In this document: positions 46,344-57,922 of the stretch, piece after piece
Layout: every line of letters begins with the position of its first letter
Position numbering within the stretch: position 1 is the stretch's first letter
Source: Profftia lariciata
Lineage (GTDB): Bacteria > Pseudomonadota > Gammaproteobacteria > Enterobacterales > Enterobacteriaceae
NCBI RefSeq assembly: GCF_020541265.1
Contig: NZ_CP045925.1
Span: 1 to 64,000, forward strand
Length of the DNA: 64,000 bases
Direction of reading: 5' to 3'
The notes under the pieces: generated by a model
What the model saw: only the letters and a program-made list of their open reading frames with translations
Database searches by the model: none
What the model was told of the DNA's origin: nothing
Program-made: the position numbers and the translations under genes

Positions 46344-47467
46344 TATTTACTACTGATAAGATTATTAGTAATATTACATATATTTTGTGATGCTTGTAAC
46401 AACCAAAGACGACCATAATGATTATAAAAACCAGCTATGCGCCCTGCTTGTGTTCCAATACCTTGATAAATATCACAGTGTGCTCCTTTAATAGCTCCTC
46501 CTACATCTATAGCTATCATTAATCGCATTTCATATTTACCAGTAAATTTACCATAATAATTTAGTAATGGTAATTCTGCAAGTAACGTAGAACCAATTGG
46601 AATTAAAGAGCTATCACAAGCAATAGCTGTTTTAGCAACTAAAGGTACACCGCTTGCACCTTTAACTAGTGTATATGCTTCTGGTTTAAAAAATACAAAC
46701 GAAGGATTTTGTTCTAATAAGTTACGTACTTCATTTATGGTATGTTTATTAGCCCAATCACGAATAGCTTGTATAGAAATTCTATCATGTGTTATATCAC
46801 CACGATTAGTCAAAATTTTTCCAATACTACGATAAGTATAATTATTATTTCCAGAATAACTAAATAAAGTTAATGGTTTGCCATCTCCGTAATCTACATA
46901 ACCACTGCCTTGTACTTCCATAATAAAATTATCTATCAGAGAATTAGTGTAAGCAATTTCTAAATTAAGGTTTTCTAATGCACCAGAATAAATAGAAGCA
47001 CGATTTGGTAAATCATAGTCTTTATTCTTAATAGGCATACGATATAATGGATATTGAAATCTTCCTTGACGTATGTAACGCCCCTGAATTATTGGTGTAT
47101 AATAACTTGTTAAGTTAACATTACCAAAATTATCTATACCATTTATTTGGTAAATATTTAAACAAAATTTAGCAAAATTATGTGTATTAGCTCCTGCTTG
47201 TATCCAGTTCGCAACTGCCTGAAAAGTATCTTTGTTATTTTGATACATAATAGCAGCAGAATGCTGGATTTTTTGTATTTGAATAAAAAAATCTTCTCTA
47301 TTAATTAGTTTATCTGTTATATCTAATGTATTGACAAGTGTTTTAAAAGACTTCATGTTTCCATCTTTATACTGTTGTCCTTTATTTATTGAGTACGATG
47401 AACATTTAGTAAGTAATATTAGTAACAGTCCATATATAATAATATATTTGCTGTAAAACTGGTTCAT
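46343..47467 (-). CDS. mltA: membrane-bound lytic murein transglycosylase A
   Basis: Outer-membrane lipoprotein that cleaves the MurNAc-GlcNAc bond of peptidoglycan to give 1,6-anhydro ends; 374 residues (E. coli 365). The body aligns throughout: RGQQYKDG-like GQQYKDGNMKSF, NFGNVNLTSYYTPIIQGR, DNFIMEVQGSGYVDYGDG, NPSFVFFKP and the 3D-domain AIDVGGAIKGAHCDIYQGIG holding the catalytic Asp. The ATG at 47467 is chosen because AAAGGG lies 6 bases before it; an ATG 18 bases upstream lacks such a site. The signal peptide ends LLTKC at 19-22, with Lys just before the lipid-modified Cys where Gly, Ala or Ser is the rule, so lipobox processing is doubtful. Confidence 0.95.
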   Translation of the reverse strand: MNQFYSKYIIIYGLLLILLTKCSSYSINKGQQYKDGNMKSFKTLVNTLDITDKLINREDFFIQIQKIQHSAAIMYQNNKDTFQAVANWIQAGANTHNFAKFCLNIYQINGIDNFGNVNLTSYYTPIIQGRYIRQGRFQYPLYRMPIKNKDYDLPNRASIYSGALENLNLEIAYTNSLIDNFIMEVQGSGYVDYGDGKPLTLFSYSGNNNYTYRSIGKILTNRGDITHDRISIQAIRDWANKHTINEVRNLLEQNPSFVFFKPEAYTLVKGASGVPLVAKTAIACDSSLIPIGSTLLAELPLLNYYGKFTGKYEMRLMIAIDVGGAIKGAHCDIYQGIGTQAGRIAGFYNHYGRLWLLQASQNICNITNNLISSK

Positions 47468-48267
47468 TACATACCCTTTAGTCATTAAATATTTTATACA
47501 ATATACTTCATTTTTTAAAATGATTAATAGATTATATAAATAGATATATTAAAAAATATTTTATAAAGATATGATATATTAAATAATACCGTATAATATT
47601 TCATTTTTATTAACAGATAAGAATAGTTATTTTGTTAATACAATGATTGCAATAAAATTATTTTTATAAAAATCTTATAATATAAAATATTGTTATTTAT
47701 AATATGTAATCAGTAATTTTTTTAATATATTGAAAATATCACAAACATTGAAATTATTAAATATACTATTTTTATTAAAAAATAAAAACAATAATTATTT
47801 TAATATAATTTTTATAAAAATTATTTAATACAGGTATTGTATTTTTAATTTTTTATTATTATTAGATAATATCTAATTATTATTAAATAATAAAATATTT
47901 TATAACATGTAAAATATTAAATAAATTATAAAAATATATTAATAAAATACTTTATATACTTTATAAGTTTAAGATTTAAGTAAAAATCAATAAAAATTAT
48001 ACTAGTAAATATATTACCTAAATTAATTAACATATATTATTTATTAATAATAACAATCATATTTGTTTAAATATATAATAATCTTTTATTGTAATACAAT
48101 ATTGTTGATATTATATCAAACATGATACTTATTAATATTAATTGTCTATAATTTAGTAATTTAATTAAATAAATATATAACTTTTTTAAAAATATGTAAA
48201 TATTCTATTATTAATTATGTAAGTAATTATTATTTTTTGAGTAATTAATTCATCTGTATATTATCTT
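47468..48267. other. intergenic glyA / mltA
   Basis: An 800-base A/T-rich spacer between two genes on the same strand. The mltA promoter should be here but none can be singled out. Confidence 0.55.
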
Positions 48268-49521
48268 TTATGTATAAACTGGTAAACGAGAGCAAATATT
48301 TAAAACTTTTTTTTTAATATATTTAATAGTGATATCATCATGAATATTGTCTAACACATCACACATCCATTCAGCTAATTTATGCGCATCATTTTCTTTA
48401 AAACCACGACGAGTAATCGCTGGAGTGCCAATACGTATTCCAGAAGTTATTAACGGACTTTTATCATCATTTGGAATACTGTTTCTATTTACAGTAATAT
48501 TTGCATTACCTAAAGCAATTTCTGCTGTTTTACCTGTAATATTTTTATCTACTAAATTTAGTAAAAACATATGATTGGCAGTACCTCCAGAAACAACTTT
48601 ATAATTACGGGCTAAAAATACTGCAACCATTTCTTTTGCATTTTTTACAATTAATTCTTGATATATTTTAAATTCTGGTTCCATAGCCTCTTTTAATGCT
48701 ACTGCTTTACCTGCAATTACATGCATAAGAGGACCACCTTGTGTTCCTGGAAAAACTGCGGCATTTAGCTTTTTATATAGTTGTTTACTACCATTTTTTG
48801 CTAAAATTAAACCGCCACGAGGACCAGCTAAAGTTTTATGAGTAGTTGTGGTTACAACATGAGCATACGGTATTGGGTTTGGATACAATCCAGCAGCTAC
48901 CATACCAGCAATATGAGCCATATCAATAAATAAATAAGCATCAATACTGTCAGCTATTCTACGCATTCTAGCCCAATCAACAACTCCTGAATATGCTGAA
49001 AATCCACCAATAATCATTTTAGTATGGTATTTTTTAGCTTGGGCTGCTAGATCATCATAATTAATATGACCATTTTCATCTACACCATAAGAAACAATAT
49101 TATATAATTGACCTGAAAAATTAACCGGAGAACCATGTGTTAAATGTCCTCCATGTGTTAAATTCATACCTAAAACATGATCTCCTGGTTGCAAAAGGGC
49201 AGTATAAACGCTAAAGTTAGCCTGAGATCCAGAATGAGGTTGTACATTAGCATAATCAGCTCCAAATAATTTTTTAGCTCGATTAATTGCGAGTTGCTCT
49301 ATAACATCAATATACTGACAACCCCCATAATAACGTCTTCCAGGATATCCTTCAGCATATTTATTAGTTAGTTGGGAGCCTTGAGCTTCCATAACTCGCA
49401 GGCTAGTATAATTTTCTGATGCAATAAGTTCAATATGTTCTTCTTGGCGTAATACCTCTTTTTCCATGGCTTGCCATAACTCGGTATCGTAACTAGCAAT
49501 ATTCATTGTACTCTTTAACAT
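48268..49521 (-). CDS. glyA: serine hydroxymethyltransferase
   Basis: PLP enzyme converting serine and tetrahydrofolate to glycine and 5,10-methylene-THF, the main source of one-carbon units. It has 417 residues, exactly as in E. coli, and starts MLKSTMNIASYD against MLKREMNIADYD. The PLP-binding lysine is K229 in THKTLAGPRGG; other conserved blocks are IELIASENYTS, the YPGRRYYGG loop and HSGSQAN near 96-102. The start is fixed by the alignment; the ribosome site is weak. Isolated, with a 4.2 kb desert upstream. Confidence 0.98.
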   Translation of the reverse strand: MLKSTMNIASYDTELWQAMEKEVLRQEEHIELIASENYTSLRVMEAQGSQLTNKYAEGYPGRRYYGGCQYIDVIEQLAINRAKKLFGADYANVQPHSGSQANFSVYTALLQPGDHVLGMNLTHGGHLTHGSPVNFSGQLYNIVSYGVDENGHINYDDLAAQAKKYHTKMIIGGFSAYSGVVDWARMRRIADSIDAYLFIDMAHIAGMVAAGLYPNPIPYAHVVTTTTHKTLAGPRGGLILAKNGSKQLYKKLNAAVFPGTQGGPLMHVIAGKAVALKEAMEPEFKIYQELIVKNAKEMVAVFLARNYKVVSGGTANHMFLLNLVDKNITGKTAEIALGNANITVNRNSIPNDDKSPLITSGIRIGTPAITRRGFKENDAHKLAEWMCDVLDNIHDDITIKYIKKKVLNICSRLPVYT

Positions 49522-52500
49522 TTGTTTATTTTATACCTATTTATAATGAATCAAGCTAGATCTTGATTTAATGATTAAGATTGCAGATTATAAAAACATA
49601 AAATATGCTTATTATAGTATATTTTATGTATAAATATTATTTTATATACAGCAAGATTATGTTTCATAAAATATATTAATAGATATTTATATTATTAGTA
49701 GAATTACCAAAGATTATTTAACCACTAAAAGAAGTATAAAAAATAATAAGTATATTTTACATTATCATAATATTATTCTATAAATATATTAGTTATATTG
49801 ATAATTTATCTATAATAATAACATCAACATAGCATATGTATGCTTAAAAATTATGGTAGAAATTAATAAAAGTATTATTGTTAATGTTAGATGTTATAGA
49901 TGTAATTTTTAGTTAGATATAATACTTTTTATAAATGATTTTGACATATGAGATATATTATATTTATAATCTCTTATTTATATATTTTATTAAATATTTT
50001 AAAAAATAAAAAATAATCATTTATACTTTAAAAAGTTATATCATTCTAATATTTTCTTTTATTCTATAATATATAAGTTATTTTTACCAAAAAAATCTAT
50101 TATATATAAAATAGGCAAAAATAGTTGTAACTTAAGTAAATAATTGTAGTACTAAAAGTTGTATTTTATATTAATTATGATTTATGTAACTATGTATAAT
50201 ATCTCTTAATAAATAAAGTTATATTATTTAGAATATTGATAAACATTACTGTATCTACTTATTTTCATATTCTTATTGAAAAAATTTATTTATTTTTAAT
50301 ATATTAAGTTTTTATATTATATACCAATACTAAATACTAGTATATTTATTATGTTGATATGACGATAATAAATAATATTATCTATAATAATTTTTATATT
50401 ATGCATATACTAAAAAATTAATAAATTATTTAATAACATATTATTTATACTTAATATTATATATTATTTATCCATAGTGTACATTATAATAATTTTAATT
50501 TAAATAATAATATTTTTATATTATATATTACAAATAAAATTTACTAAAATCTTGAATATATAAAAATTCATTATGTGAATAAGCATGAAATATTAAGAGT
50601 TATAATGAAAGGCTTTATAAACATGCATACTATATAAAAACTAATTTTATTACATATTATACAAGATGTCCTATAACTATTACAGGAATCATATTGTTAT
50701 TGTTATCTTGATTGATAAAAGGTAATATTTAATATCATAAATATATAATATTTTATTTTATGCTCTTATTTAACATATATTATATAATATAATATATTAC
50801 TATAATTTTAAATTTTTACATAATGCATACAAATCAATTAAAATATATGTTTTATTATAATAATTGTAATCTATATTTGGTTATATATTAAAATATTAGT
50901 TAATATTAAAAATATTCTTTATAAGTTCCTAGACATATTATGCTAAGCATAAGTACTGTTATTATATTTTTATATATTTATTAATACAGATTCATTGTTT
51001 TATCAATTAATAAAGTATTGTTTTTATTGTCAATATTATTTAATAACTGTGAAATATAATTATTTATTGTTAATACTAGCTTGTAGTAAATGTTATTACT
51101 TTCTAAGTATATAAAAATAACTAGATGTTACACATAAATAGAATACAATATCATTCATTATGCGTATAAAATATAATATATTATAATTTTTTAAATATGT
51201 TTAAAATAATTATATAAATACTATTTATCACAGATATATCTCGTCTTATTAATTTTATTATACATTGATTATTATTAAATTATAGTTATTAATAATATTT
51301 ATTATATTAAACTTAATACAAAAAACTCAGCATTATAAAGATAATGCTTATTAGTAATATTTTAAATTATATATAGCATGTATTCTTACAAAGAATGTAT
51401 TTTATTTTTTCTATCTTGCAGATAAATTGTCTTACTGCAAAAATAAAATGATATAAATCAATTTTATTGTTTCAAATATTATTTCGTATACTATATATTT
51501 GATACATTAAATATATGCTTATTTAGAATAATAATACATAATAAATTTTAGTTGAACATGATAATTAAGCACGATTTAGCGCATCGATTAATATAGATAT
51601 TAAAATTAATTTTTAGAATGTATTCTCTTAAATTTATGTTAAATAAATTATTAAGAATAATATATCTTGCATATATAATACCTAATATTAATTTTTATAA
51701 AACTAATAATTAATTTTACTAATATAGAAAATGTTTGTTTGCTATTAAACAACAGGATGTCTTTTAATAAAAAAATAATATATATTATAGCATTTTTTAT
51801 TTAGTAAATTTTATTATAACTTATTTGGAATAATCAGAAGCATAATAAATATTAGATAGATAAGGAATTACTATATATAGCTTATTACTAATTAATGATT
51901 AATATAACATCGTATATATTAAGTTATTAATTTATATAGTCAGGTATTTTTGTTATTCACAAAATACGATTGGGATAAATCCCTGAATATAGTAATAGCG
52001 ATAAAATAAGCAAATTACAAAAAATTAGTATTATAACTCAGAAATATATAGATAATTATTTATGTATTATACCAATAAGTAAACTTATTTAATCAAATAA
52101 CAACATATTTATTAATTAGAATTAAGTATCGATAAATATGCTTGCAGTTAATGTAACAGAATATTTAGAAGTGTAGATCAGTACTATAATAAAATGATAA
52201 TATTTATTATAAATAATGTCAAGTAATTTGCTTATATTATAAGTTCTTAATTGATATATAATGTTGATTAGCAAGTAAGATGATATGATATATAAATATA
52301 TTTAATGTGTAGTATCTTAGTTTTACTACTATAGTAAAACATATAAATATATCTAATATATTGTACTATATTAATGAATTTATATATTATTATCTACTTA
52401 GTAAGTATTGAACTCAGTATTTATAAAAAACATCATCAGAGTAATTGGTAATAATTTAAATTATTTTAAAATACATACCAATAAATTATTAGTATACATT

Positions 52501-53580
52501 AAGTTAATTTTAAATATTTTATTATTATTGTACTATATTTTATATAAAGTAATTACTTTATATTTTTTTATTATTAGATATAATATTAACTTTAATATAG
52601 AAAATATATTTATTACTTTTATTAAAAATAACTTTATGTTTTTTAAAAAAATGTATATTCATTAAATGAATGTCTTATAAAGTAATATTTATTTTATTAA
52701 AAAATTTATAATATTATTTATATTAGTTGCATATATATTATATAGAAAAATATTTTATATATAATTAAATTATTTATATAAAATACTTAATAAAAAATAT
52801 AATTTATTAAGTTACTATTTTATCTTATTAAAATTTATTATATATAATAAATTTTAATGTAATTGAACAAGATAACATAAAAAATAAAATATACTATATT
52901 AATTATTATATAGATAAATATCTTAACAAGCAAAATATATTCCAAGTATAGTAAAATAATTTTTTTATTTACTACAGCAACACAATGCTTAATATATCAA
53001 ATGCTTGATAATAATTTATTATAAATATAATTTTGTATTTTTACATTATTAAGTCATACTTAATAATTCATTATAACTATACAAACAATAATTATTTAAT
53101 AGTATACGCTTTTATTATTACACAATATCACTGTAATTATTATATAAGATCAATATAAATAATTTATAATTTTATATTATTCTATGATGTTTAGATTAGT
53201 AATATTAGTAAGTATAATATCTTTGATATAGTAAATTATAAGTTACTCAAGTAATGTAGTAATAATAAGCTATTCAATGATCATTCTTATATTATTAGAT
53301 AATTCATTATCATTCATAAGAATCTTTAATACTATATTATCCATAAAGTAGTATTTTGATAACACACTTACTAGCTACATGTATATTGACATCAATTTGT
53401 AATCTGTTTTAATTATATAGTTAGTGAAAATGTAATTTTTTACGTTATCTGAATATTAAGATTTCAATAACTCATCAGTTGATTAATTTATAATTATTAA
53501 TTGTTATGTAATTTTACGGTATATTTTTTATTATTATGCTTTTATAAAAATTTAAGATTACCGAGTATTATTTGTATCAT
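49522..53580. other. 4 kb gene desert glyA / lepA
   Basis: No credible gene. An 85-codon frame at 52408-52665 is Ile/Leu/Tyr/Asn low-complexity with a weak start. Hairpins of note: 51329-51348 (AGCATTAT/ATAATGCT), 51382-51396 (ATTCTT/AAGAAT followed by a T-rich tail) and 51972-51983 (GGGAT/ATCCC). These look like leftover terminators of genes that have vanished. Confidence 0.65.
51329..51410 (+). terminator. two relic terminator-like hairpins in the desert
   Basis: AGCATTAT (51329-51336) pairs perfectly with ATAATGCT (51341-51348). Then ATTCTT (51382-51387) pairs with AAGAAT (51391-51396), followed by GTATTTTATTTTTT. No gene lies upstream on the plus strand within 7 kb, so they are orphaned. 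Confidence 0.4.
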
Positions 53581-53684
53581 TAAATAGACCTAAAATAATA
53601 AACGTTAAATTATTAGTTCTGCATTTTATCAGTGCTTCTTGTAAGCTAACAACCTAGAAATTACCAGGCAAAATATTATTAATT
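53581..53684 (+). promoter_or_regulatory. leader region of lepA with raised GC
   Basis: About 100 bases immediately before lepA hold clearly more C and G than the surrounding desert. This suggests a constrained promoter or leader. No specific box is assigned; the only Shine-Dalgarno candidate is the distant AGG at 53667. Confidence 0.4.
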
Positions 53685-55475
53685 ATGAAGCATATAAGAA
53701 ATTTTTCTATTATCGCGCATATTGATCATGGTAAATCAACATTATCTGATCGTATTATTCAAATTTGCGGAGGTTTAACTGATCGTGAAATGGAGTCACA
53801 AGTACTAGATTCAATGGATCTAGAACGGGAACGTGGAATTACTATTAAAGCACAAAGTGTTATGCTTGCTTATAAAGCACAAAATCATACAAATTATCAA
53901 TTAAATCTTATTGATACTCCAGGACACGTAGATTTTTCTTATGAAGTGTCTCGATCATTAGCAGCATGTGAAGGCGCTTTATTAATAGTAGACTCAAGTC
54001 AGGGGGTTGAAGCACAAACTTTAGCAAATTGTTATACTGCAATAGAAATGGGTTTAGAAGTTGTTCCTATACTCAATAAAATTGACTTACCAGCAGCTAA
54101 TCCTGATCGTGTAGTACAGGAGATAGAAGATATAATTGGTATTGATGCACGTAATGCTGTGCGTTGTTCTGCAAAAACTGGTGCAGGTATAATTGATGTA
54201 CTTGAACGTTTAGTACGTGATATTTCTTGTCCAATAGGGGATCCGTTAGGATCATTACAGGCATTAATTATAGATTCTTGGTTTGATGATTATTTAGGTG
54301 TAGTTTCTCTTATTAGAATTAAAAATGGTACTCTGTATAAGGGTGCGAAAGTAAAAGTGATGAGTACTGGTCAAGTATATCATGTTGATCAGATGGGTAT
54401 TTTTACACCTAAAAGAATTCAACGCAATGTATTAAAATGCGGCGAAGTAGGTTGGTTGATTTGTGCTATTAAAAATATCCACGGTTCTCCAGTAGGGGAT
54501 ACTTTAACATTAACAAATAATCCAGCATATAGTTCATTACCAGGATTTAAAAAAGTAAAACCTCAAGTGTATGCTGGAATATTTCCTGTCAGATCAGAAG
54601 ACTATGAATCTTTCCGTAGTGCTTTAGGTAAACTTCAACTGAATGATGCTGCTCTATTCTATGAACCAGAAAAATCAACTATGTTAGGTTTTGGATTTCG
54701 CTGTGGTTTTTTAGGTTTATTGCATATGGAAATTATTCAGGAACGTTTAGAACGCGAATACAATCTAGATTTAATTACTACAGCACCAACGGTTATTTAT
54801 CAAATTAAAATGATTAATGATGATATAATTTATATTGATAATCCATCTAAGTTGCCTATTATTAATCATATAGCAGAATTACGTGAACCAATTGCTGAAT
54901 GTCATATACTGTTACCTAAAGAATATCTAGGTAATATTATTAAACTTTGCATTGAAAAGCGTGGTATGCAAATAAATATGGTTTATTACGGCAATCAAGT
55001 AGCGTTAACATACGAAATGCCAATGGCAGAAGTAGTTATAGATTTATTTGATCGTTTAAAATCTATTTCCCGTGGTTATGCTTCTTTAGATTATATTTTT
55101 AAGCATTTTAAACAGTCTGATATGGTTTGTTTAGAATTTTTAATTAATACTCAACGAGTAGATGCATTAGCATTGTTAATACATCGAGACAACGCTTTGC
55201 ATCGTGGTAGAGAGCTTGTTCAAAAGATAAAAGAATTTATTCCGCGTCAACAATTTGATGTAGCTATTCAAGCTGCTATAGGTAATCAAATTATTTCACG
55301 TGTAACAGTTAAACAATTACGTAAAAATGTTCTTGCTAAATGTTATGGTGGTGATATTAGCCGTAAGAAAAAATTATTACAGAAGCAAAAAGATGGTAAA
55401 AAACGTATGAAATATATAGGTAATATAGCATTATCACAGGAAGTATTTTTAGCTATTTTGCATATAAAAAAATAA
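53685..55475 (+). CDS. lepA: translation factor LepA (elongation factor 4)
   Basis: Ribosome-binding GTPase of 596 residues (E. coli 599) related to EF-G, implicated in translation initiation and ribosome assembly. G1 AHIDHGKST is at 11-19, switch I RERGITIKAQSV near 48-59, G3 DTPGHVDF near 77-84 and G4 NKIDLPAA near 131-138. The LepA-specific C-terminal domain is complete, ending in QLRKNVLAKCYGGDISRKKK and a Lys-rich tail. The start matches E. coli (MKHIRNFSIIAHID). First gene of the conserved lepA-lepB-rnc-era cluster; lepB follows after 119 bases. Confidence 0.98.
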   Translation: MKHIRNFSIIAHIDHGKSTLSDRIIQICGGLTDREMESQVLDSMDLERERGITIKAQSVMLAYKAQNHTNYQLNLIDTPGHVDFSYEVSRSLAACEGALLIVDSSQGVEAQTLANCYTAIEMGLEVVPILNKIDLPAANPDRVVQEIEDIIGIDARNAVRCSAKTGAGIIDVLERLVRDISCPIGDPLGSLQALIIDSWFDDYLGVVSLIRIKNGTLYKGAKVKVMSTGQVYHVDQMGIFTPKRIQRNVLKCGEVGWLICAIKNIHGSPVGDTLTLTNNPAYSSLPGFKKVKPQVYAGIFPVRSEDYESFRSALGKLQLNDAALFYEPEKSTMLGFGFRCGFLGLLHMEIIQERLEREYNLDLITTAPTVIYQIKMINDDIIYIDNPSKLPIINHIAELREPIAECHILLPKEYLGNIIKLCIEKRGMQINMVYYGNQVALTYEMPMAEVVIDLFDRLKSISRGYASLDYIFKHFKQSDMVCLEFLINTQRVDALALLIHRDNALHRGRELVQKIKEFIPRQQFDVAIQAAIGNQIISRVTVKQLRKNVLAKCYGGDISRKKKLLQKQKDGKKRMKYIGNIALSQEVFLAILHIKK

Positions 55476-55594
55476 TAAATATGTGATAAAAGTAAATAAA
55501 TTTTTAGAGTTACTTATTTTTTATATTTATAAAATATAAGATATTATATAATATTTAACTACAAAAATATAAGATATTTAAGGAGCTTATTTGT

Positions 55595-56566
55595 ATGGCT
55601 AATATGTTTGCTTTAATTTTAGTTATTGCAACGTTCGTAACAGGAGTAATTTGGATTTTATATCGTTTTGAGTTAATTTCAAAGTATAGCGAAACACATA
55701 AATATGTTACTACTCAAACATTTAATAATTCGAAAAAAAAGAAGATAAGATACATAATGCTTAGTTGGATTGAACCATGTGTATCACTTTTTCCTATATT
55801 GATGTTAGTTCTTATTATGCGTTCGTTTATCTATGAGCCATTTCAAATTCCATCTGGATCTGTTATGCCAACATTATTAATTGGTGATTTTATTCTAGTT
55901 GAAAAATTTGCTTATGGTATTAAAGAACCTATAACACAGTATAATATTATTAAAACTGGACATCCAAAGCGTGGGGATCTTGTGGTATTTAAATATCCTC
56001 TTGATGAACATTTAAATTATATTAAACGTGTAATTGGATTGCCTGGAGATAAAGTAACTTATAATCCTTATAGTAAAGAAATAACTATTTCTAAGGTGAT
56101 TCAACATAATAATAATACCTATAACACAAATATACCAATTATTTATACTAAAAATAAACCAAGCGAATGGGTACAAACTTTTAATAATCTTCAAAATGGT
56201 AAAGTAAGTACTAATTTTTTAAAAATTCCTATAAATCATAACATACAAGATGGTTATCGCATGGATGATCGCACAGAAATTTTAGGTAATGTTGCTCATC
56301 ATATTTTAACGATACCCCAAGCTCAAGATATCATGCTACGTTATTACCATCAACCTGGTCAGCCTAATGGTGTTTGGATTGTTCCAAAAGGTTGTTATTT
56401 TATGATGGGTGATAACCGTGATAATAGTTCTGATAGTCGTTATTGGGGATTTATACCTGATAAAAACTTGGTAGGTAAAGCTACAATAATTTGGATGAGT
56501 TTAGAAAAGCAAGCAGGGAAATGGCCTATAGGGTTACGCTTACATCGAATTGGTAATATCCAATAA
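55595..56566 (+). CDS. lepB: signal peptidase I
   Basis: Inner-membrane Ser/Lys protease that removes signal peptides from exported proteins such as LolA; 323 residues (E. coli 324). Two N-terminal membrane helices lie at about 4-23 and 58-77. The nucleophile S89 is in PSGSVMPTL and the general base K144 in YIKRVIGLPGD. Box E GDNRDNSSDSRYWGF is at about 272-286. AAGGAG lies 9 bases before the ATG. Downstream of lepA in the standard cluster; rnc follows after a 678-base gap, which is unusually wide for this operon. Confidence 0.98.
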   Translation: MANMFALILVIATFVTGVIWILYRFELISKYSETHKYVTTQTFNNSKKKKIRYIMLSWIEPCVSLFPILMLVLIMRSFIYEPFQIPSGSVMPTLLIGDFILVEKFAYGIKEPITQYNIIKTGHPKRGDLVVFKYPLDEHLNYIKRVIGLPGDKVTYNPYSKEITISKVIQHNNNTYNTNIPIIYTKNKPSEWVQTFNNLQNGKVSTNFLKIPINHNIQDGYRMDDRTEILGNVAHHILTIPQAQDIMLRYYHQPGQPNGVWIVPKGCYFMMGDNRDNSSDSRYWGFIPDKNLVGKATIIWMSLEKQAGKWPIGLRLHRIGNIQ

Positions 56567-57244
56567 TTTTTTAAATAAAATATTATTATTTAAGTAAACA
56601 TAAATATTACAAGCATTAGTAAATATTAATTTTAAATTAAAATATGAGTATATGTAACATATAATGTATATAAAAATAAACTTTATCTTAGATATATAGT
56701 TGAAATATATGCTAACTTATATATATAAGTAAATACTTATATATAGTAAATATATAAGATATATTGATAGTAATAAAATTTCTTAAAAAGAATATGTTCT
56801 TATATAAGAATAACATGTGTAATAATGAAATTTTAATTAAGTAGTTAGGTATAAGTTTTCATACTTATTATAATAAATGATTATATTTTAATAATTCAAG
56901 AAGTATTTTTATATGAAATCATAAGCACCTTATAATTACTGTTCAAAATATTAGTTTAGTAAATAAAATACAGTTTATACAGTTATATTTTTAAATACAC
57001 ATTATTTTTTGATATTTTAAATATATAAAATATTTATTTTTTGCATATATTTTAAATATAAATGATTAGACATAGTGCTACAAAATAAAATTTTCTTTAT
57101 TGTAGAATAGTTATGAATAATAATAAAATTATCTGTTGTCTTTCATAAAGGATATTATCAAGCCAAAATAATATTATTATTATTTATAATAAGAATAATT
57201 TGTTTCTGCTGTAATTTTGCGCATTATAGATTTTTTGGTATCTC
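56567..57244. other. intergenic lepB / rnc
   Basis: In relatives lepB and rnc lie within a few hundred bases. Here 678 bases of A/T sequence intervene without any gene. rnc may have its own promoter. Confidence 0.55.
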
Positions 57245-57922
57245 ATGAATCTCAATGTTACTTACCGTCTTCAGAAAAAATTAGGTTATATTTTTCGACA
57301 GCAAGAACTGTTATTACAAGCATTAACTCATCGTAGTGCTAGTAGCGAACAAAATGAACGTTTAGAATTTCTTGGAGATTCTATTCTTAGTTTTGTTATT
57401 GCTAATGAACTTTACCATCGTTTTCCGTTGGTTGATGAAGGTGATATGAGTCGCATGCGCGCTACTTTAGTACGTGGAAATACATTAGCAGATATGGCAC
57501 GAGAATTTAATATAGGTGAATGTTTAAGACTTGGACCAGGTGAATTTAAAAGTGGTGGTTATCGACGTGATTCTATTTTAGCTGATACTATAGAAGCGCT
57601 TATTGGTGGTATTTTTTTAGATAGTGATATCAAAACCATTGAACAATTAATTTTAAATTGGTATCATTCACGTTTACATGATATTCATCCTGGTGAAAAA
57701 CAAAAAGATTATAAAACAAGATTACAAGAATTATTACAAGGACATCACCTACCATTACCATCGTATTGGGTCGTTCAAACTCAAGGTGAAGCACATGATC
57801 AGAATTTTACTGTATATTGTCAGGTTAGTGGTCTCAATAAACCATTAATAGGCATAGGATCAAGTCGTCGTAAAGCTGAACAATCAGCTGCTAAAAAAGC
57901 ATTAAAACAGTTGGTTTTATAA
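57245..57922 (+). CDS. rnc: ribonuclease III
   Basis: Double-strand-specific endoribonuclease that processes rRNA precursors and structured mRNAs; 225 residues (E. coli 226). The signature ERLEFLGDS is at 38-46 with catalytic E41 and D45, and DTIEALIGGIF near 114-124 carries the other metal ligands (E117). The double-stranded RNA-binding domain occupies about 150-225 (GEAHDQNFTVYCQVSG and RRKAEQSAAKKAL). The start aligns with E. coli; no strong Shine-Dalgarno is seen. Its TAA stop is directly followed by the era ATG. Confidence 0.98.
   Translation: MNLNVTYRLQKKLGYIFRQQELLLQALTHRSASSEQNERLEFLGDSILSFVIANELYHRFPLVDEGDMSRMRATLVRGNTLADMAREFNIGECLRLGPGEFKSGGYRRDSILADTIEALIGGIFLDSDIKTIEQLILNWYHSRLHDIHPGEKQKDYKTRLQELLQGHHLPLPSYWVVQTQGEAHDQNFTVYCQVSGLNKPLIGIGSSRRKAEQSAAKKALKQLVL

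Noticed and set aside
52408..52665. 85-codon open frame in the glyA-lepA desert
   Set aside because: Ile/Leu/Tyr/Asn/Lys low-complexity composition typical of random A/T DNA, no ribosome-binding site and no resemblance to a known family.
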